From: Nitrospinota bacterium
Lineage (GTDB): Bacteria > UBA8248
Direction: 5' to 3'
NCBI GenBank assembly: GCA_009839615.1
Contig: VXPH01000130.1
Location: 1-42,561 of the forward strand
Length of the DNA stretch: 42,561 bases
Shown: in pieces, positions 15,031 through 26,441 of the stretch
Layout of the letters: each line of letters starts with the position of its first letter
How positions within the stretch are numbered: the stretch's first letter is position 1
The notes under the pieces: generated by a model
Seen by the model: the letters and a program-made list of their open reading frames with translations, nothing else
Database searches by the model: none
What the model was told of the DNA's origin: nothing
Program-made: the position numbers and the translations under genes

Positions 15031-16244
15031 GCGAATTGGTCTCCAGGGGAAGGTTCGGTCGGTTCGGGGGGCGCTATGTCCCGGAAACCCTCATGCCCGC
15101 CCTCGAAGAACTGGAAGTTGCTTACGAGGAAGCCCGGAGCGACCCGGCGTATCACGAAGAACTCGCCGATTACTTGAGAGAATTCGTGGGCAGGCCCACG
15201 CCGCTCTATCTGGCCGAGCGCCTCTCCGATGACCTGGGGGTGCTCAGGGTCTATCTCAAGCGTGAGGATCTCTGCCACACGGGTGCTCACAAGATAAACA
15301 ACACGCTCGCCCAGGTCCTACTGGCCCGGAGACTGGGGAAAACGCGCATCATCGCGGAGACGGGCGCGGGCCAGCACGGCGTGGCCACCGCCACGGCGGC
15401 GGCGCTGTTCGGCCTCGACTGCGACATCTACATGGGCGAGGAGGACATCGGCAGGCAATCGCTCAACGTGTTCCGCATGCGCCTTCTGGGCGCGCGGGTG
15501 ATTCCGGTCACCTCGGGCAGCAAGACCTTGAAGGACGCCACGAACGAGACGCTGCGTGACTGGACGGCCTCGGTGCGGACGACCCACTACATCATCGGCT
15601 CGGTGGTGGGGCCGCATCCGTTCCCGGAGATGATACGCGATTTCCAGTCCGTCATCGGGCGCGAGGCGCGCGAGCAGATTCTCGAGGCCGAAGGCCGGCT
15701 TCCCGACGCCTGCGTGGCCTGCGTCGGAGGCGGGAGCAATTCCATCGGCCTGTTCCATCCCTTCGTGGAGGATGAAGACATCGAACTCATTGGCGTGGAA
15801 GCCGGGGGCCGGGGTCTGGACACCGAGGAGCACGGCGCGTCCCTGAGCGCCGGCCGCGTGGGTGTTCTTCACGGCTGCGAGACGTTCCTGCTCTATGACG
15901 ATGATGGCCAGATCATCCCCGCGCATTCGGTGTCCGCGGGTCTCGATTATCCGGGCGTGGGGCCCGAACATTCGTTTTTGAAGGATTCCGGGCGGGCGCG
16001 CTACGTGACGGTCGAAGACCACGACGCGCTCAAGGCGTTTCAGAAGCTCTCCGTGCTGGAGGGCATCATTCCCGCATTCGAGAGCGCCCACGCGATTTCC
16101 TATCTGGATCGCCTGGCCGAGGAGACGAGGGAGGCGGGCGGCATGAAGACCGTGGTGCTGTGCCTCTCGGGACGCGGAGACAAGGACGTGCATCAAGCGG
16201 AAGGATTCCTGTCGGAAATGCTCGATGACGAGGAAGTGCGCTGA
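15027..16244 (+). CDS. trpB: Tryptophan synthase beta subunit
   Basis: TrpB condenses indole with serine to make tryptophan, using pyridoxal phosphate, within the alpha2-beta2 complex. The PLP lysine is Lys89 in [15 protein letters not shown]; the phosphate loop GGGSNSIG and the terminal LSGRGDKD motif are intact. Length of 405 residues and the start [17 protein letters not shown] are typical of the TrpB1 form that pairs with TrpA. It overlaps trpF by 4 bases and trpA by 1 base (TGATG). Confidence 0.96.
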   Translation: MSELVSRGRFGRFGGRYVPETLMPALEELEVAYEEARSDPAYHEELADYLREFVGRPTPLYLAERLSDDLGVLRVYLKREDLCHTGAHKINNTLAQVLLARRLGKTRIIAETGAGQHGVATATAAALFGLDCDIYMGEEDIGRQSLNVFRMRLLGARVIPVTSGSKTLKDATNETLRDWTASVRTTHYIIGSVVGPHPFPEMIRDFQSVIGREAREQILEAEGRLPDACVACVGGGSNSIGLFHPFVEDEDIELIGVEAGGRGLDTEEHGASLSAGRVGVLHGCETFLLYDDDGQIIPAHSVSAGLDYPGVGPEHSFLKDSGRARYVTVEDHDALKAFQKLSVLEGIIPAFESAHAISYLDRLAEETREAGGMKTVVLCLSGRGDKDVHQAEGFLSEMLDDEEVR

Positions 16245-17062
16245 TGGGCGGCAGGCTGGAAGCGTGTTTCGACCGTTTGCGCACGGAGGGCCGGGCCGGT
16301 CTGTTCCCGTTCATCACCGCGGGCGATCCGGACCTGGACTTCACCCGCGAACTGCTGCCCCTCATGACCGAGGCGGGAGCGGACGGCTTCGAGGTAGGGG
16401 TTCCCTTCAGCGATCCCCTGGCGGACGGCCCCACCATCCAGAGATCGAGCATGCGCTCGCTTGCGGAGGGGACGCGCCTGAGCGGCGTCCTGGAGATGGT
16501 CGGAGATGTCCGCGCGGATATACCCGATACGCCCCTGGTGCTGATGACGTATTACAACCCCATCATCGCTATGGGCCTCGCGGAATTTGTGCGCGGCGCA
16601 TCGCAGGTGGGGGCCGATGCCGTCATCGTGCCCGACCTGCCCCCCGAAGAGGCGGACGCGCTCCTCGGCATCATGAACGATTATCCGCTCGATCCCGTCT
16701 TCATGCTTGCGCCCACGAGCACGCAGGAGCGCATCGAGCTGGTGAACGACGCAGGCGGGGGCTTCATCTACTACGTCGGGCAGATGGGGGTCACCGGCGC
16801 GCGCGATGCGCTGGATTCGGATTTGGGCGCCACGCTGGCGAGGATCAACCGGGTGAAGAACCGCCCCGTCCTCGTGGGGTTCGGCATCAAGACGCCCGAG
16901 CAGGCCGCGGAGGTGGCCGGGCACGCAGACGGGGTCATCGTGGGCAGCGCCCTTATCGACGTGATGGAGGCGCAGGCGTCGCGCGAGAGCAAGATGCGGG
17001 CGGCTTGCGATTACATCGCCTCATTGCGGGAAGGTCTCGATCGATCGAAGACGGTTTCCTGA
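16244..17062 (+). CDS. trpA: Tryptophan synthase alpha subunit
   Basis: TrpA releases indole from indole-3-glycerol phosphate and passes it through the tunnel to TrpB. The catalytic pair Glu50 (FEVGVPFSDPLADGP) and Asp61 match Glu49 and Asp60 of Salmonella. Phosphate-binding segments GFGIKTPEQ and IVGSALI are present. At 272 residues it is of normal length. It is translationally coupled to trpB by a one-base overlap and followed after 55 bases by leuC. Confidence 0.95.
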   Translation: MGGRLEACFDRLRTEGRAGLFPFITAGDPDLDFTRELLPLMTEAGADGFEVGVPFSDPLADGPTIQRSSMRSLAEGTRLSGVLEMVGDVRADIPDTPLVLMTYYNPIIAMGLAEFVRGASQVGADAVIVPDLPPEEADALLGIMNDYPLDPVFMLAPTSTQERIELVNDAGGGFIYYVGQMGVTGARDALDSDLGATLARINRVKNRPVLVGFGIKTPEQAAEVAGHADGVIVGSALIDVMEAQASRESKMRAACDYIASLREGLDRSKTVS

Positions 17063-17117
17063 CAATCAATTTCAACATGATGCGTAAGAATCTGCAGATT
17101 ATTCCGAGGGTAATGCC

Positions 17118-18530
17118 ATGTCGAAAAACACGCTGTACGATAAGGTCTGGGATTCCCACACCGTAGCCAGGCTCGATTCGGGGCAGGACCAGATTTTCAT
17201 CGGTCTGCACCTCATCCATGAGGTCACGACGCCCCAGGCGTTCGGGATGCTCAAGGAAATCGGGTCCGGCGTCGCTTTTCCCGGCCGCACGATAGGGACC
17301 GTGGACCACATCATCCCCACGCTCAGCCAGATCAGACCCTATGAGGACGATCAGGCCGAGCGGATGATGGCCGCTCTGGAGCAGAACGTGAACGAGTTCG
17401 GCGTCCGCTTTCTGCACCTGGATTCGGGCAAGCAGGGCATCGTCCACGTCATCGGGCCGGAGTTGGGGCTCAGCCAGCCGGGCATGACCATCGCCTGCGG
17501 CGACAGCCACACCAGCACCCACGGCGCGATGGGGTCTCTGGGCTTCGGCATCGGCACGACCGAGGTGGGCCACGTCCTGGCGACGCAGACCCTGGCGCTC
17601 AACCGCCTGAAGGTGAAGCGGATCGAGGTCACGGGCGCTCTAAGCCCCGGCGTGACGCCTAAGGACGTGACTTTGCGCGTCATTCACGATCTGGGCATCA
17701 AGGGCGGTCTGGGCTTCGCCTACGAATACGGCGGCGACGTTTTCGACGCCATGTCGATGGAAGGGCGCATGACGGTCTGCAACATGAGCATCGAGGGCGG
17801 CGCCCGCATCGGCTACGTGAACCCGGACCAGACGACGTTCGATTATCTGGAAGGCCGCGAGTTCAGCCCCGAGGGAGAGGCTTGGGAGCGTGGCGTGGCG
17901 TACTGGCGCGAGATCGCCTCGGGCGATGACGCGGAATATGACGACGTCTACGAGATCGCGGGCGAATCCATCGAGCCGATGGTCACATGGGGCATCAACC
18001 CCGGCCACTCGGTCGGGATTTCACAGCCGCTCCCCGAGGTTGGCAGCTTCGCGGGCGAGGACAGGAAGACGGCGGAACACGGCTATGAATTCATGGACTT
18101 GAGGCCCGGCGAGTCGATTCTGGGCACGAAGGTCGACGTCGCCTTCCTGGGTTCGTGCACGAATTCGAGAATCTCCGACTTGCGCGAGGGCGCGCGTCTG
18201 ATGAAGGGCAACAAGGTGCACCCGGGCGTCAGGATGCTGGTGGTGCCCGGCTCCCAGCAGGTGAAGCAGCAGGCCGAGGACGAGGGGCTGCACGAAGTTT
18301 TCACCGAAGCCGGCGCGGAATGGCGCGAAGCGGGGTGTTCGATGTGCCTGGGCATGAACCCGGACAAGCTCGTGGGCGCCGAGCGAAGCATTTCCACCTC
18401 GAATCGCAATTTCATCGGGCGCCAGGGCAGCCCGCGCGGAAGAACGCATCTCGGCAGTCCGGCGGTCGTCGTCTCATCGGCGGTTGCGGGCTGCATCGCG
18501 GACCCCAGAGAGATGGGAGAACAAGCATGA
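17118..18530 (+). CDS. leuC: 3-Isopropylmalate dehydratase large subunit
   Basis: LeuC, with LeuD, isomerises 2-isopropylmalate to 3-isopropylmalate in leucine synthesis using a 4Fe-4S cluster. The cluster ligands are Cys347 (GSCTNSR) and Cys407/Cys410 ([10 protein letters not shown]), the same spacing as E. coli LeuC. The length of 470 residues and the N-terminal [10 protein letters not shown] are those of the LeuC1 type. GAGGG precedes the ATG at 17118. The stop overlaps the leuD start (ATGA). Confidence 0.96.
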   Translation: MSKNTLYDKVWDSHTVARLDSGQDQIFIGLHLIHEVTTPQAFGMLKEIGSGVAFPGRTIGTVDHIIPTLSQIRPYEDDQAERMMAALEQNVNEFGVRFLHLDSGKQGIVHVIGPELGLSQPGMTIACGDSHTSTHGAMGSLGFGIGTTEVGHVLATQTLALNRLKVKRIEVTGALSPGVTPKDVTLRVIHDLGIKGGLGFAYEYGGDVFDAMSMEGRMTVCNMSIEGGARIGYVNPDQTTFDYLEGREFSPEGEAWERGVAYWREIASGDDAEYDDVYEIAGESIEPMVTWGINPGHSVGISQPLPEVGSFAGEDRKTAEHGYEFMDLRPGESILGTKVDVAFLGSCTNSRISDLREGARLMKGNKVHPGVRMLVVPGSQQVKQQAEDEGLHEVFTEAGAEWREAGCSMCLGMNPDKLVGAERSISTSNRNFIGRQGSPRGRTHLGSPAVVVSSAVAGCIADPREMGEQA

Positions 18531-19135
18531 GCACGAAAAGAATCGAAAAAATCGTGGGCAAGGCCATTCCCATGCCCCGCGACGACATCGATACGGACAG
18601 GATCACGCCGGCCCGTTTTCTCAAGTCCATCACCTTCGAGGGCATCGAGAAGGCGCTGTTCTGCGATGAGCGCGAGAACACGCCCGATCACCCCGTCGAC
18701 AACCCCGCTCACAAAGGGGCGAACATGATGTTCGTGGGCAAGAACTTCGGTTCGGGCTCCTCGCGCGAGCATGCTCCGCAGGCGCTCAAGCGCTTCGGTA
18801 TCGACGTGCTCATAGGTGTTTCGTTCGCCGAGATTTTCGCGGGGAACTGCTTCGCCATCGGCGTGCCGCTCGGCGTGGCGTCGGCGGATGACGTGAACGC
18901 GCTGATCAGACAGGCGCAGGAAGAACCGGAGACGCACTTCACCGTGGATATCGGAAATTCCACGGTCAGCTACGGCGATCGCGTGATTCCCATCGACATC
19001 CAGGAGACGCGCAAGGCCGCCTTTTTGGCCGGCACGTGGGACATGCTCGCCAATTTGCGGGGAAATCTCCCCCAGGTCGAAGAGGTGGCTACCCGCCTGC
19101 CATATGTCACGAATTTCGATAGCGAAGCGCAATAG
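18527..19135 (+). CDS. leuD: 3-Isopropylmalate dehydratase small subunit
   Basis: Small subunit of isopropylmalate isomerase. The track joins this frame to upstream out-of-frame codons from 18155; the real start is the ATG at 18527, which overlaps the leuC stop and is preceded by GGGAGA, giving 202 residues. [15 protein letters not shown] and [17 protein letters not shown] are the swivelling-domain signatures of LeuD. Length is standard for the bacterial form that pairs with a 470-residue LeuC. Confidence 0.95.
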   Translation: MSTKRIEKIVGKAIPMPRDDIDTDRITPARFLKSITFEGIEKALFCDERENTPDHPVDNPAHKGANMMFVGKNFGSGSSREHAPQALKRFGIDVLIGVSFAEIFAGNCFAIGVPLGVASADDVNALIRQAQEEPETHFTVDIGNSTVSYGDRVIPIDIQETRKAAFLAGTWDMLANLRGNLPQVEEVATRLPYVTNFDSEAQ

Positions 19136-19149
19136 AAGGGGATTTTTCG

Positions 19150-20238
19150 GTGAGCAGTTACCAGATAGCCGTTTTGCCGGGTGACGGCATCGGCCAAGAA
19201 GTGGTGGCGCAGGCGCGCTCGGTGCTGGAGGCGGCGGGCGCTCGCTTCGGCGTGGGTTTCGCGTTCGAGGAAGGGCTTTGCGGCGGCGCGGCTTATGACG
19301 CGACGGGCGAGCCCCTGCCGGAAGTTACCCTCGCCCTCTGCCGCCGCAGCGACGCCGGGCTGTTCGGCGCCGTGGGAGGTCCCCAGTGGGATGAACTCCC
19401 GCGCGAGAAACGCCCCGAACAGGCCATCCTGGGTTTGCGCAAAGAACTGAACCTCTTCGCCAACCTGAGGCCCGCCGTCATGTTCGATCCGCTGCTGGAA
19501 GCCTCCTCCCTCAAGCCCGAGGTGGTGCGCGGCCTGGACCTCCTCGTCGTGCGCGAGGGCGTGAGCGGCATTTATTTCGGACAGCCCAGGGGCATCGAAC
19601 GCCTCTCTGCGGATGAGGAAAAAGCGGTTGACACGATGACGTACACCACAGGCGAGATTCGCCAGATCGTTCGCCTCGCGTTCGAGCTGGCGTCCGTGCG
19701 CGGGAAAAAACTCTGCTCGGTGGACAAGGAGAACGTGCTCGACAACGGCCGCCTGTGGCGCAGGGTTGCGGGAGACGTCGCCGGGGAATTCCCGGAAGTC
19801 GAGACCAGCCACATGTACGTGGACAACGCGGCGATGCAGTTGGTTCGCGACCCGCGGCAGTTCGACGTCATCGTCACGGGCAACATGTTCGGCGACATCC
19901 TGAGCGATTGCGCCTCCATGCTCACGGGCTCCATCGGCATGCTCGCCTCGGCGAACGTGAACGAGACCGGTTTCGGCCTCTACGAGCCGGTGCACGGCAC
20001 GGCGCCCGACATCGCGGGCGAGGACAAGGCGAACCCGATAGCGGCCATCATGTCGGCCGCCATGTTGTGCCGCTATTCGTTAAAGCGCGTGGATGTGGCC
20101 GAAGCCATCGAAGCGGCCGTTGCCGGAGCGCTGGATGAGGGTCTCAGAACATCCGACATCCATACGCCGGGCGCGACGGCGGTGGGTTGCGCCGGGATGG
20201 GCGAGCGCATCGCCGCCCTGGCGGGAGGGGCGTCGTGA
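19150..20238 (+). CDS. leuB: 3-Isopropylmalate dehydrogenase
   Basis: LeuB oxidises and decarboxylates 3-isopropylmalate to 2-ketoisocaproate with NAD+. The start is GTG at 19150, preceded by AGAAGGGGA. LPGDGIGQEV opens the protein; the metal and substrate-binding segment MYVDNAAMQLVRDP and FDVIVTGNMFGDILSD are intact; VHGTAPDIAG is the NAD-binding loop. 362 residues is a standard length. The stop overlaps the asd start (TGATG). It completes the leuCDB set; leuA is not in the window. Confidence 0.96.
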   Translation: MSSYQIAVLPGDGIGQEVVAQARSVLEAAGARFGVGFAFEEGLCGGAAYDATGEPLPEVTLALCRRSDAGLFGAVGGPQWDELPREKRPEQAILGLRKELNLFANLRPAVMFDPLLEASSLKPEVVRGLDLLVVREGVSGIYFGQPRGIERLSADEEKAVDTMTYTTGEIRQIVRLAFELASVRGKKLCSVDKENVLDNGRLWRRVAGDVAGEFPEVETSHMYVDNAAMQLVRDPRQFDVIVTGNMFGDILSDCASMLTGSIGMLASANVNETGFGLYEPVHGTAPDIAGEDKANPIAAIMSAAMLCRYSLKRVDVAEAIEAAVAGALDEGLRTSDIHTPGATAVGCAGMGERIAALAGGAS

Positions 20239-21248
20239 TGCGCGTCGCCGTTGCAGGCGCCACCGGCGCCGTGGGCCGGGAGATGCTCCGGATTCTGGAG
20301 GAGCGGAATTTTCCCGCCGATGAGGTCGTCTTGCTCGCGAGCGAGCGCAGCGTCGGGCGGAAAATCCCGTTTCGAGACTCGGAGCTTACGGTAAGCCGGC
20401 TTACCAAGGATGCTTTCAAAGGCGTGGACCTCGCTCTTTTCTCATGCGGCGCGTCACGCTCCACCGAGTTTGCGCCCGCCGCCGTCAAGGCCGGAGCGGT
20501 GGTAGTGGATAATTCCAGCGCCTTCCGCATGGATGAGTGCGTTCCCCTGGTGGTGCCGGAGGTGAACCCCGAAGCGATGGCTGCGCACCAGGGAATCATC
20601 GCCAACCCGAACTGCTCCACCATCCAGCTCGTGGTGGCGCTCAAGCCCCTTCACGACGCAGGGCGCATCAGGCGGATTGTGGTGAGCACCTACCAGGCGG
20701 TGAGCGGGGCGGGGCAGGCCGCGATAGACGAGATGCAGGCGCAAATCGAGGGCGACGCTACGGCTCCCATAAAAATGCCCCATGAGATCGCCTTCAATTG
20801 CCTGCCCCACATCGACGTTTTTCTGGATGGCGGCCATACCAAAGAAGAGAGGAAGATGGTCGATGAGACGCGGAAGATCATGGGCGCGCCTCATCTGGCG
20901 GTCAGCGCCACGTGCGTGCGGGTGCCCGTTTTCAACGCGCACTCGGAATCGGTGAACGTGGAGCTTGAGCATTCCGTCTCACCCGAGGAGGCGCGGGCGT
21001 TGCTGTCCCGCGCGCCGGGCGTGGAGGTGGTGGATGATGTGGATTCATTCTCGTATCCCATGCCCAAGGACGCGGACGGGGAGGACCCGGTATATGTAGG
21101 CCGCATCCGCCGGGATGATTCCCGGGAAAACACCCTCAACCTGTGGGTGGTGGCCGATAACCTGAGAAAAGGCGCTGCGCTGAACGCGGTGCAGATTGCC
21201 GAGGCGCTGATCGGGAAGGGAATGCTCCGAACCGCCCCGGTGAAGTGA
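20238..21248 (+). CDS. asd: Aspartate-semialdehyde dehydrogenase
   Basis: Asd reduces aspartyl phosphate to aspartate semialdehyde, the branch point to lysine/diaminopimelate, methionine and threonine. Start is ATG at 20238, in a GTGATG overlap with the leuB stop and 6-8 bases after GGGAGGGG; the track start at 20187 is inside leuB. The Rossmann motif GATGAVGREM, the catalytic Cys126 in NPNCSTIQ, and CVRVPVFNAHSESV are visible. 336 residues. The leuB-asd order is also found in Geobacter-like genomes (from memory). Confidence 0.95.
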   Translation: MRVAVAGATGAVGREMLRILEERNFPADEVVLLASERSVGRKIPFRDSELTVSRLTKDAFKGVDLALFSCGASRSTEFAPAAVKAGAVVVDNSSAFRMDECVPLVVPEVNPEAMAAHQGIIANPNCSTIQLVVALKPLHDAGRIRRIVVSTYQAVSGAGQAAIDEMQAQIEGDATAPIKMPHEIAFNCLPHIDVFLDGGHTKEERKMVDETRKIMGAPHLAVSATCVRVPVFNAHSESVNVELEHSVSPEEARALLSRAPGVEVVDDVDSFSYPMPKDADGEDPVYVGRIRRDDSRENTLNLWVVADNLRKGAALNAVQIAEALIGKGMLRTAPVK

Positions 21249-21269
21249 TGGTGAGCAAGGAATATCAAA

Positions 21270-22123
21270 TTGGCTGAAGCGGAAATCGGGGTCATCGGCG
21301 GCAGCGGCCTCTACGGGATGGCGGAACTGGGCGAGGTGGAAGAACGCGCGCTTGATACGCCCTACGGCGCGCCCTCGGCCCCCTACGTTCTGGGGACGCT
21401 CTCCGGAAAGCGAATCGCGTTTCTGCCCCGGCACGGGCAGGGGCACGTATTTCTGCCGCATGAGATTCCCTTCCGCGCCAACATCCACGGATTCAAGCAG
21501 TTGGGCGTGGAGTGGCTCATATCCGTCAGCGCGGTGGGCAGCCTGAAAGAAGACATCCATCCGGGCGACATCGTGATTCCCGACCAGTTCATCGACCTCA
21601 CCAAGACGCGCGTGAACACATTTTTCGGCGATGGCGTCGTGGCCCACGTTTCCATGGCGGATCCGGTTTGCGGGGTTTTGAGCGGCATACTGATGGGCGC
21701 GGCCGTCCGGGCGGGCGCAACGGCGCACGCGGGCGGGACGTACGTGTGCATGGAGGGTCCGCAGTTCAGCACCCGGGCGGAGAGCTTCCGCTACCGCGCC
21801 TGGGGCGCATCGATCATCGGTATGACGAACATGCCCGAGGCCAAGCTCGCGCGCGAGGCGGAGATGAGCTACGCCACCATCGCGCTGGCGACGGATTATG
21901 ACTGCTGGCATGAGGAAGAAGAGGCGGTGAGCGTGGAAGCCGTGATCGCTATCGTGAGGAGCAACGCGGCCCTCGCGCAGAAGATCATCAAAGAGGCGGT
22001 GCCCGAGATCGATGGGGAGAGTCCCTTCGCGGGCTCTTTGGCGACGGCTCTCATGACCGATCCGGCCCGGATGCCGCAGAAAACGAAAGAACGCCTGCAT
22101 TATTTGATTGGAAAATACATATC

Positions 22124-22127
<4 letters not shown>
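21270..22127 (+). CDS. mtnP: S-methyl-5'-thioadenosine phosphorylase
   Basis: Cleaves methylthioadenosine, a by-product of polyamine or homoserine-lactone synthesis, to adenine and methylthioribose-1-phosphate, a step of methionine salvage. It starts at TTG 21270, after AAGGA; no ATG in this frame fits better. Signatures: IGGSGLYGM, the phosphate loop [21 protein letters not shown], and [12 protein letters not shown], with DYDCWH near residue 210. At 285 residues the length matches MTAP; a related purine phosphorylase activity (inosine or guanosine) cannot be ruled out. The stop overlaps the hemL GTG start. Confidence 0.88.
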
Positions 22128-23407
<1,280 letters not shown>

Positions 23408-23442
23408 CCGATGAAGCTCGCGCGCCTCGGAGTCTGAGCGCG

Positions 23443-23766
23443 ATGCGAAAAGCAGGACGATCATCCACCAAGGGCCAATCTTCCAAAGCCAGACTCTTCT
23501 TCTGGATGTGCGCGGGCGTCATCGTCTTGCTGCTCGGTTCCGCCTTGCTGGGCCGGGACGGGCTTCTCGCCGTCATCGTAAACGAAGAGCGCGTATCCGA
23601 ACTCAAGAAAGAGATCGCGGAGATCGAGGCGAAGAACAAGGAGTTACGCTCGGAAATTCGCTCCTTGCGCTCCGATGAGCGGGCTATCGAGAAAATCGCG
23701 CGCGAAGACTTAGGCCTCGTCAAGAAAGGGGAAGTCGTCTACGAGTTCATCCCCTCGAAAAAATAA
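23443..23766 (+). CDS. FtsB/DivIC-type septum formation initiator protein
   Basis: A small bitopic division protein of the FtsB/DivIC family, which links FtsL and FtsQ in the divisome. The 107 residues show a basic cytoplasmic N-terminus, one membrane segment (about 19-38), then a coiled coil (ERVSELKKEIAEIEAKNKEL) and the family ending AREDLGLVKKGEVVYEF. It follows hemL by 35 bases. Sequence identity within this family is low, but the layout and the ending motif support the call. FtsB versus DivIC naming depends on lineage. Confidence 0.85.
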   Translation: MRKAGRSSTKGQSSKARLFFWMCAGVIVLLLGSALLGRDGLLAVIVNEERVSELKKEIAEIEAKNKELRSEIRSLRSDERAIEKIAREDLGLVKKGEVVYEFIPSKK

Positions 23767-23832
23767 TGCCTGATTCTCAGCGCCTCGATATCAAGGGCGC
23801 TTCTCTGGCGGTTCTCGCAGAACCCCCTCTCC

Positions 23833-23861
23833 TTGACAGAATGCCCTTGCGGGAGTAGATA
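23833..23861 (+). promoter_or_regulatory. Promoter of the initiator tRNA gene
   Basis: A perfect TTGACA (23833-23838), a 17-base spacer and TAGATA (23856-23861) sit 11 bases before the tRNA 5' end. The -10 is weak, matching at 3 of 6 positions. Confidence 0.55.
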
Positions 23862-23872
23862 ACACATAACGA

Positions 23873-23949
<77 letters not shown>

Positions 23950-23960
23950 AGCGAAAAACG

Positions 23961-23984
23961 GCCGCGGGGTCTCCGCGGCTTTTT
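23961..23984 (+). terminator. Rho-independent terminator of the tRNA gene
   Basis: GCCGCGG (23961-23967), loop GGTCT and CCGCGGC (23973-23979) form a 7-bp GC stem directly followed by TTTTT, starting 12 bases after the tRNA CCA end. Confidence 0.85.
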
Positions 23985-24045
23985 ACTTGCCGGCTGTATA
24001 CACGAAGTCATAGAGACGATACTCAGATAAATGAAAGGAACAGGA

Positions 24046-25176
24046 ATGGCGGATAGAAAGGAACTGGGGCTTGCCATCGTCGGTTGCGGGGTCGTGGGGC
24101 GCATGCGGGGCGCGCTGGCCAGGGATTTCCCTGGAATCGGTTGGATCGGCCTCTCCGACATGAACGAGCGGGTGGGACAACAACTCAAGGAAGACATCGA
24201 GGCCGATTTCTTCACCACCGACTTTCACGAACTCATCGCCCGGCCCGAGGTGGATGCGGCGATCATCGCCACCTCGACATGGGCGCACGTCGAACCCACG
24301 CTCGCCGCGGCGGAACGCGGTCTTTCCATGCTGATCGAAAAACCGCTCGCCACCGACGCGCGCGAGTCGGCCTCGGTGCTCGCGGCGATTGAATCGGCCG
24401 GCGTGGACGCCGTGGTCGGCTACACCCAGCGGTTTCGCAGGCGTTTTCTGGCCGTGAAGGATCGCGTCGATAGCGGCCAGATCGGCGACGTCACCGCGGC
24501 GGTCACGCGCGCCTTCATGAACCGCATGGCGCCGACCGGAGAGGTGCGGCTATCCCAGGACCGCCGCTTCCTGACGCCCATGGTCGTCTCCGGCACCCAC
24601 AGTCTCGATATGTGCCTGTGGCTGATGGGCGACGCCAAGCCGGTCTCCATCTTCGCGCGCTCGACCGAGGGGATTTTGAGCGACCTCGGCACCAAGGATG
24701 CCACCTTCGGCGTGTTCACGATGGAGGGCGGCGCCATCTGGAGCATGAACATCTGCTGGGCGCTGCCCAAGGAGTGGCCGGGTGCTGTGTATGGACTCGA
24801 AATCGGCATCGTGGGCACGAAGGGCGTGGTGGATATCGAAGACACGCACCGCGACGTGGTGATGGCGTCCGAGTTCTCGCAAGGGCCCGCCTATAACCCC
24901 GAAGATTTCGACCTGGAAGCGCGGCGGAACGTCGATTTCCTCACCAGCTTCCCCCCGGGCGACATGTACGACGGAGAGCTCTGGGGGCCGATGCGCGAGG
25001 AGACCAACTCCTGGTTCCAGCGGATTTATTCAGGCAAGCGCACCCCCCATGCGACCGCCGCCGAGGGGCACCGCAACCTGGTGCTGACCATGGCGATGGA
25101 CCTCTCGGCCAAGCGCGGCGAAGAGCTGAAGTTGCCCATCGATCCTGCCGAGTTGATGGCGGGCCTGGAGGCGTAG
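24046..25176 (+). CDS. Gfo/Idh/MocA family NAD(P)-dependent oxidoreductase (first copy)
   Basis: A dehydrogenase of the Gfo/Idh/MocA superfamily, most of which oxidise or reduce sugars, inositols or related polyols. N-terminal Rossmann domain with GCGVVG at about residues 12-17, then the conserved EKPLATDA catalytic-lysine motif, and a C-terminal alpha/beta substrate domain (about 125-376). ATG at 24046 is preferred over 24031 because AAAGGAA lies just upstream of it. It is followed after 41 bases by a second member of the same superfamily. Substrate is unknown. Confidence 0.85.
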   Translation: MADRKELGLAIVGCGVVGRMRGALARDFPGIGWIGLSDMNERVGQQLKEDIEADFFTTDFHELIARPEVDAAIIATSTWAHVEPTLAAAERGLSMLIEKPLATDARESASVLAAIESAGVDAVVGYTQRFRRRFLAVKDRVDSGQIGDVTAAVTRAFMNRMAPTGEVRLSQDRRFLTPMVVSGTHSLDMCLWLMGDAKPVSIFARSTEGILSDLGTKDATFGVFTMEGGAIWSMNICWALPKEWPGAVYGLEIGIVGTKGVVDIEDTHRDVVMASEFSQGPAYNPEDFDLEARRNVDFLTSFPPGDMYDGELWGPMREETNSWFQRIYSGKRTPHATAAEGHRNLVLTMAMDLSAKRGEELKLPIDPAELMAGLEA

Positions 25177-25217
25177 GGGCGTTTCGGGAAATTCCAAGCA
25201 TGGGGCAGGGCGGATAT

Positions 25218-26375
25218 ATGGCGACGCGGGAGTTGGGAATCATTCTGCACGGGGCGACGGGCGGCATCTGCTCCTTCCAGCATCTGAGAAACTCGCTGAT
25301 ACCCATGATCAAAGAAGGCGGCCTCGAAGTTGGCGGCGAGAGAATCCTGCCGAAGCTCCTGCTAGTCGGCAGGAACGAGGAGCGTCTCGCGAAACTGGCG
25401 GCCGAACATGGCGGCCTCGACTGGACGACCAACCTCGAAGCGGCGCTCGGAAATGCGGATTATCCCGTCTTCTTCGATGCGGCGGCCACGCATCTAAGGG
25501 TGGACGTCCTTGAGCGCGCCATCGCCGCCGGGAAGCACATCTATACCGAAAAACCCGTCGCGCCCAGCGTTCAGGAGGGGATGGATCTCCTGCGGTCGGC
25601 GCAGTCCAAAGGCCTCAAGCACGGCGCGGTGGAGGATAAGCTCTTCCTGCCGGGATTCCTGAAGCTGTGCCGGGTGGTGGAGAGCGGTTTTCTGGGCCGG
25701 ATCATCGGTTTTCAGATCCAGTTCGGCTGGTGGGTGTTCGACGGTATCGAAGCCGAATGCCAGCGCCCGAGCTGGAACTACCGAAAGGCGGGCGGCGGCG
25801 GACTCGTCTCGGACATGCACCCGCACTGGCGCTACATCGTCGAGGGGGTTCTCGGGCCGATTGCGCGCGTGGCGGCGCTCGCCTGGACGGGCCAGACCGA
25901 GCGCGCCGACGAGGCGGGAGAGCGCTTCGATGTCGACGTAGAGGACAACGCGCACACGCTTTTGGAACTCGAAAGCGGCGCGCGCGGCGCGATACTGAGT
26001 TCATGGTCCACGCGGGTCAGGCGCGAGGACCTGGTGACCTTTCAGGTGGATGGAACCGGCGGCTCGGCAGTCGCGGGGTTAAGGCGCTGCTGGAAGCAGG
26101 CGGCGGGAGATACGCCCTTGGTGCGCGGTTTTCTCATGGGCCGCGACGCGGACACCATGGACGTCTCGGTGGATAACCGCGAGAACTGGCAGGAGGAGCC
26201 AGACCCCGCGCCGTATAAGAACCCCTACCGCTACGGCTGGGAGCGCTTCATCCGCCACGTGGTAACGGATGAGCCTTTCTACGCCGATCTCTCCGCAGGC
26301 ATCCGCGACGTGCGACTCGCCGAAGCCTGCCTCCAAAGCGCGCAAGAGGGTGGCTGGGTGGATATGACGCCGTGA
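25218..26375 (+). CDS. Gfo/Idh/MocA family NAD(P)-dependent oxidoreductase (second copy)
   Basis: A second Gfo/Idh/MocA dehydrogenase, only distantly similar to its neighbour. The N-terminal nucleotide-binding loop reads LHGATGGICSFQHLRNS, a subfamily variant of GxGxxG, and the EKPVAPSVQEG motif carries the catalytic-lysine signature. Residues from about 150 form the substrate domain, with Trp-rich WWVFDG and a likely active-site His in SDMHPHW. Start at 25218 (385 residues) has GGGCAGGGCGG upstream; 25200 is possible. The two genes probably form one operon acting on one substrate class. Function beyond the family is not known. Confidence 0.82.
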   Translation: MATRELGIILHGATGGICSFQHLRNSLIPMIKEGGLEVGGERILPKLLLVGRNEERLAKLAAEHGGLDWTTNLEAALGNADYPVFFDAAATHLRVDVLERAIAAGKHIYTEKPVAPSVQEGMDLLRSAQSKGLKHGAVEDKLFLPGFLKLCRVVESGFLGRIIGFQIQFGWWVFDGIEAECQRPSWNYRKAGGGGLVSDMHPHWRYIVEGVLGPIARVAALAWTGQTERADEAGERFDVDVEDNAHTLLELESGARGAILSSWSTRVRREDLVTFQVDGTGGSAVAGLRRCWKQAAGDTPLVRGFLMGRDADTMDVSVDNRENWQEEPDPAPYKNPYRYGWERFIRHVVTDEPFYADLSAGIRDVRLAEACLQSAQEGGWVDMTP

Positions 26376-26441
26376 TGGCTGTCTGTTCCTAAAAACAATT
26401 CTGAAATACCTTTCACACGACAACAAAAAAGTTTCGCGTTT

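Noticed and set aside
23810-23824. GGTTCT-CGC-AGAACC hairpin after the ftsB-like gene as a terminator
   Set aside because: It is followed by CCCTCTCC, not by a T-run, so intrinsic termination is not supported.
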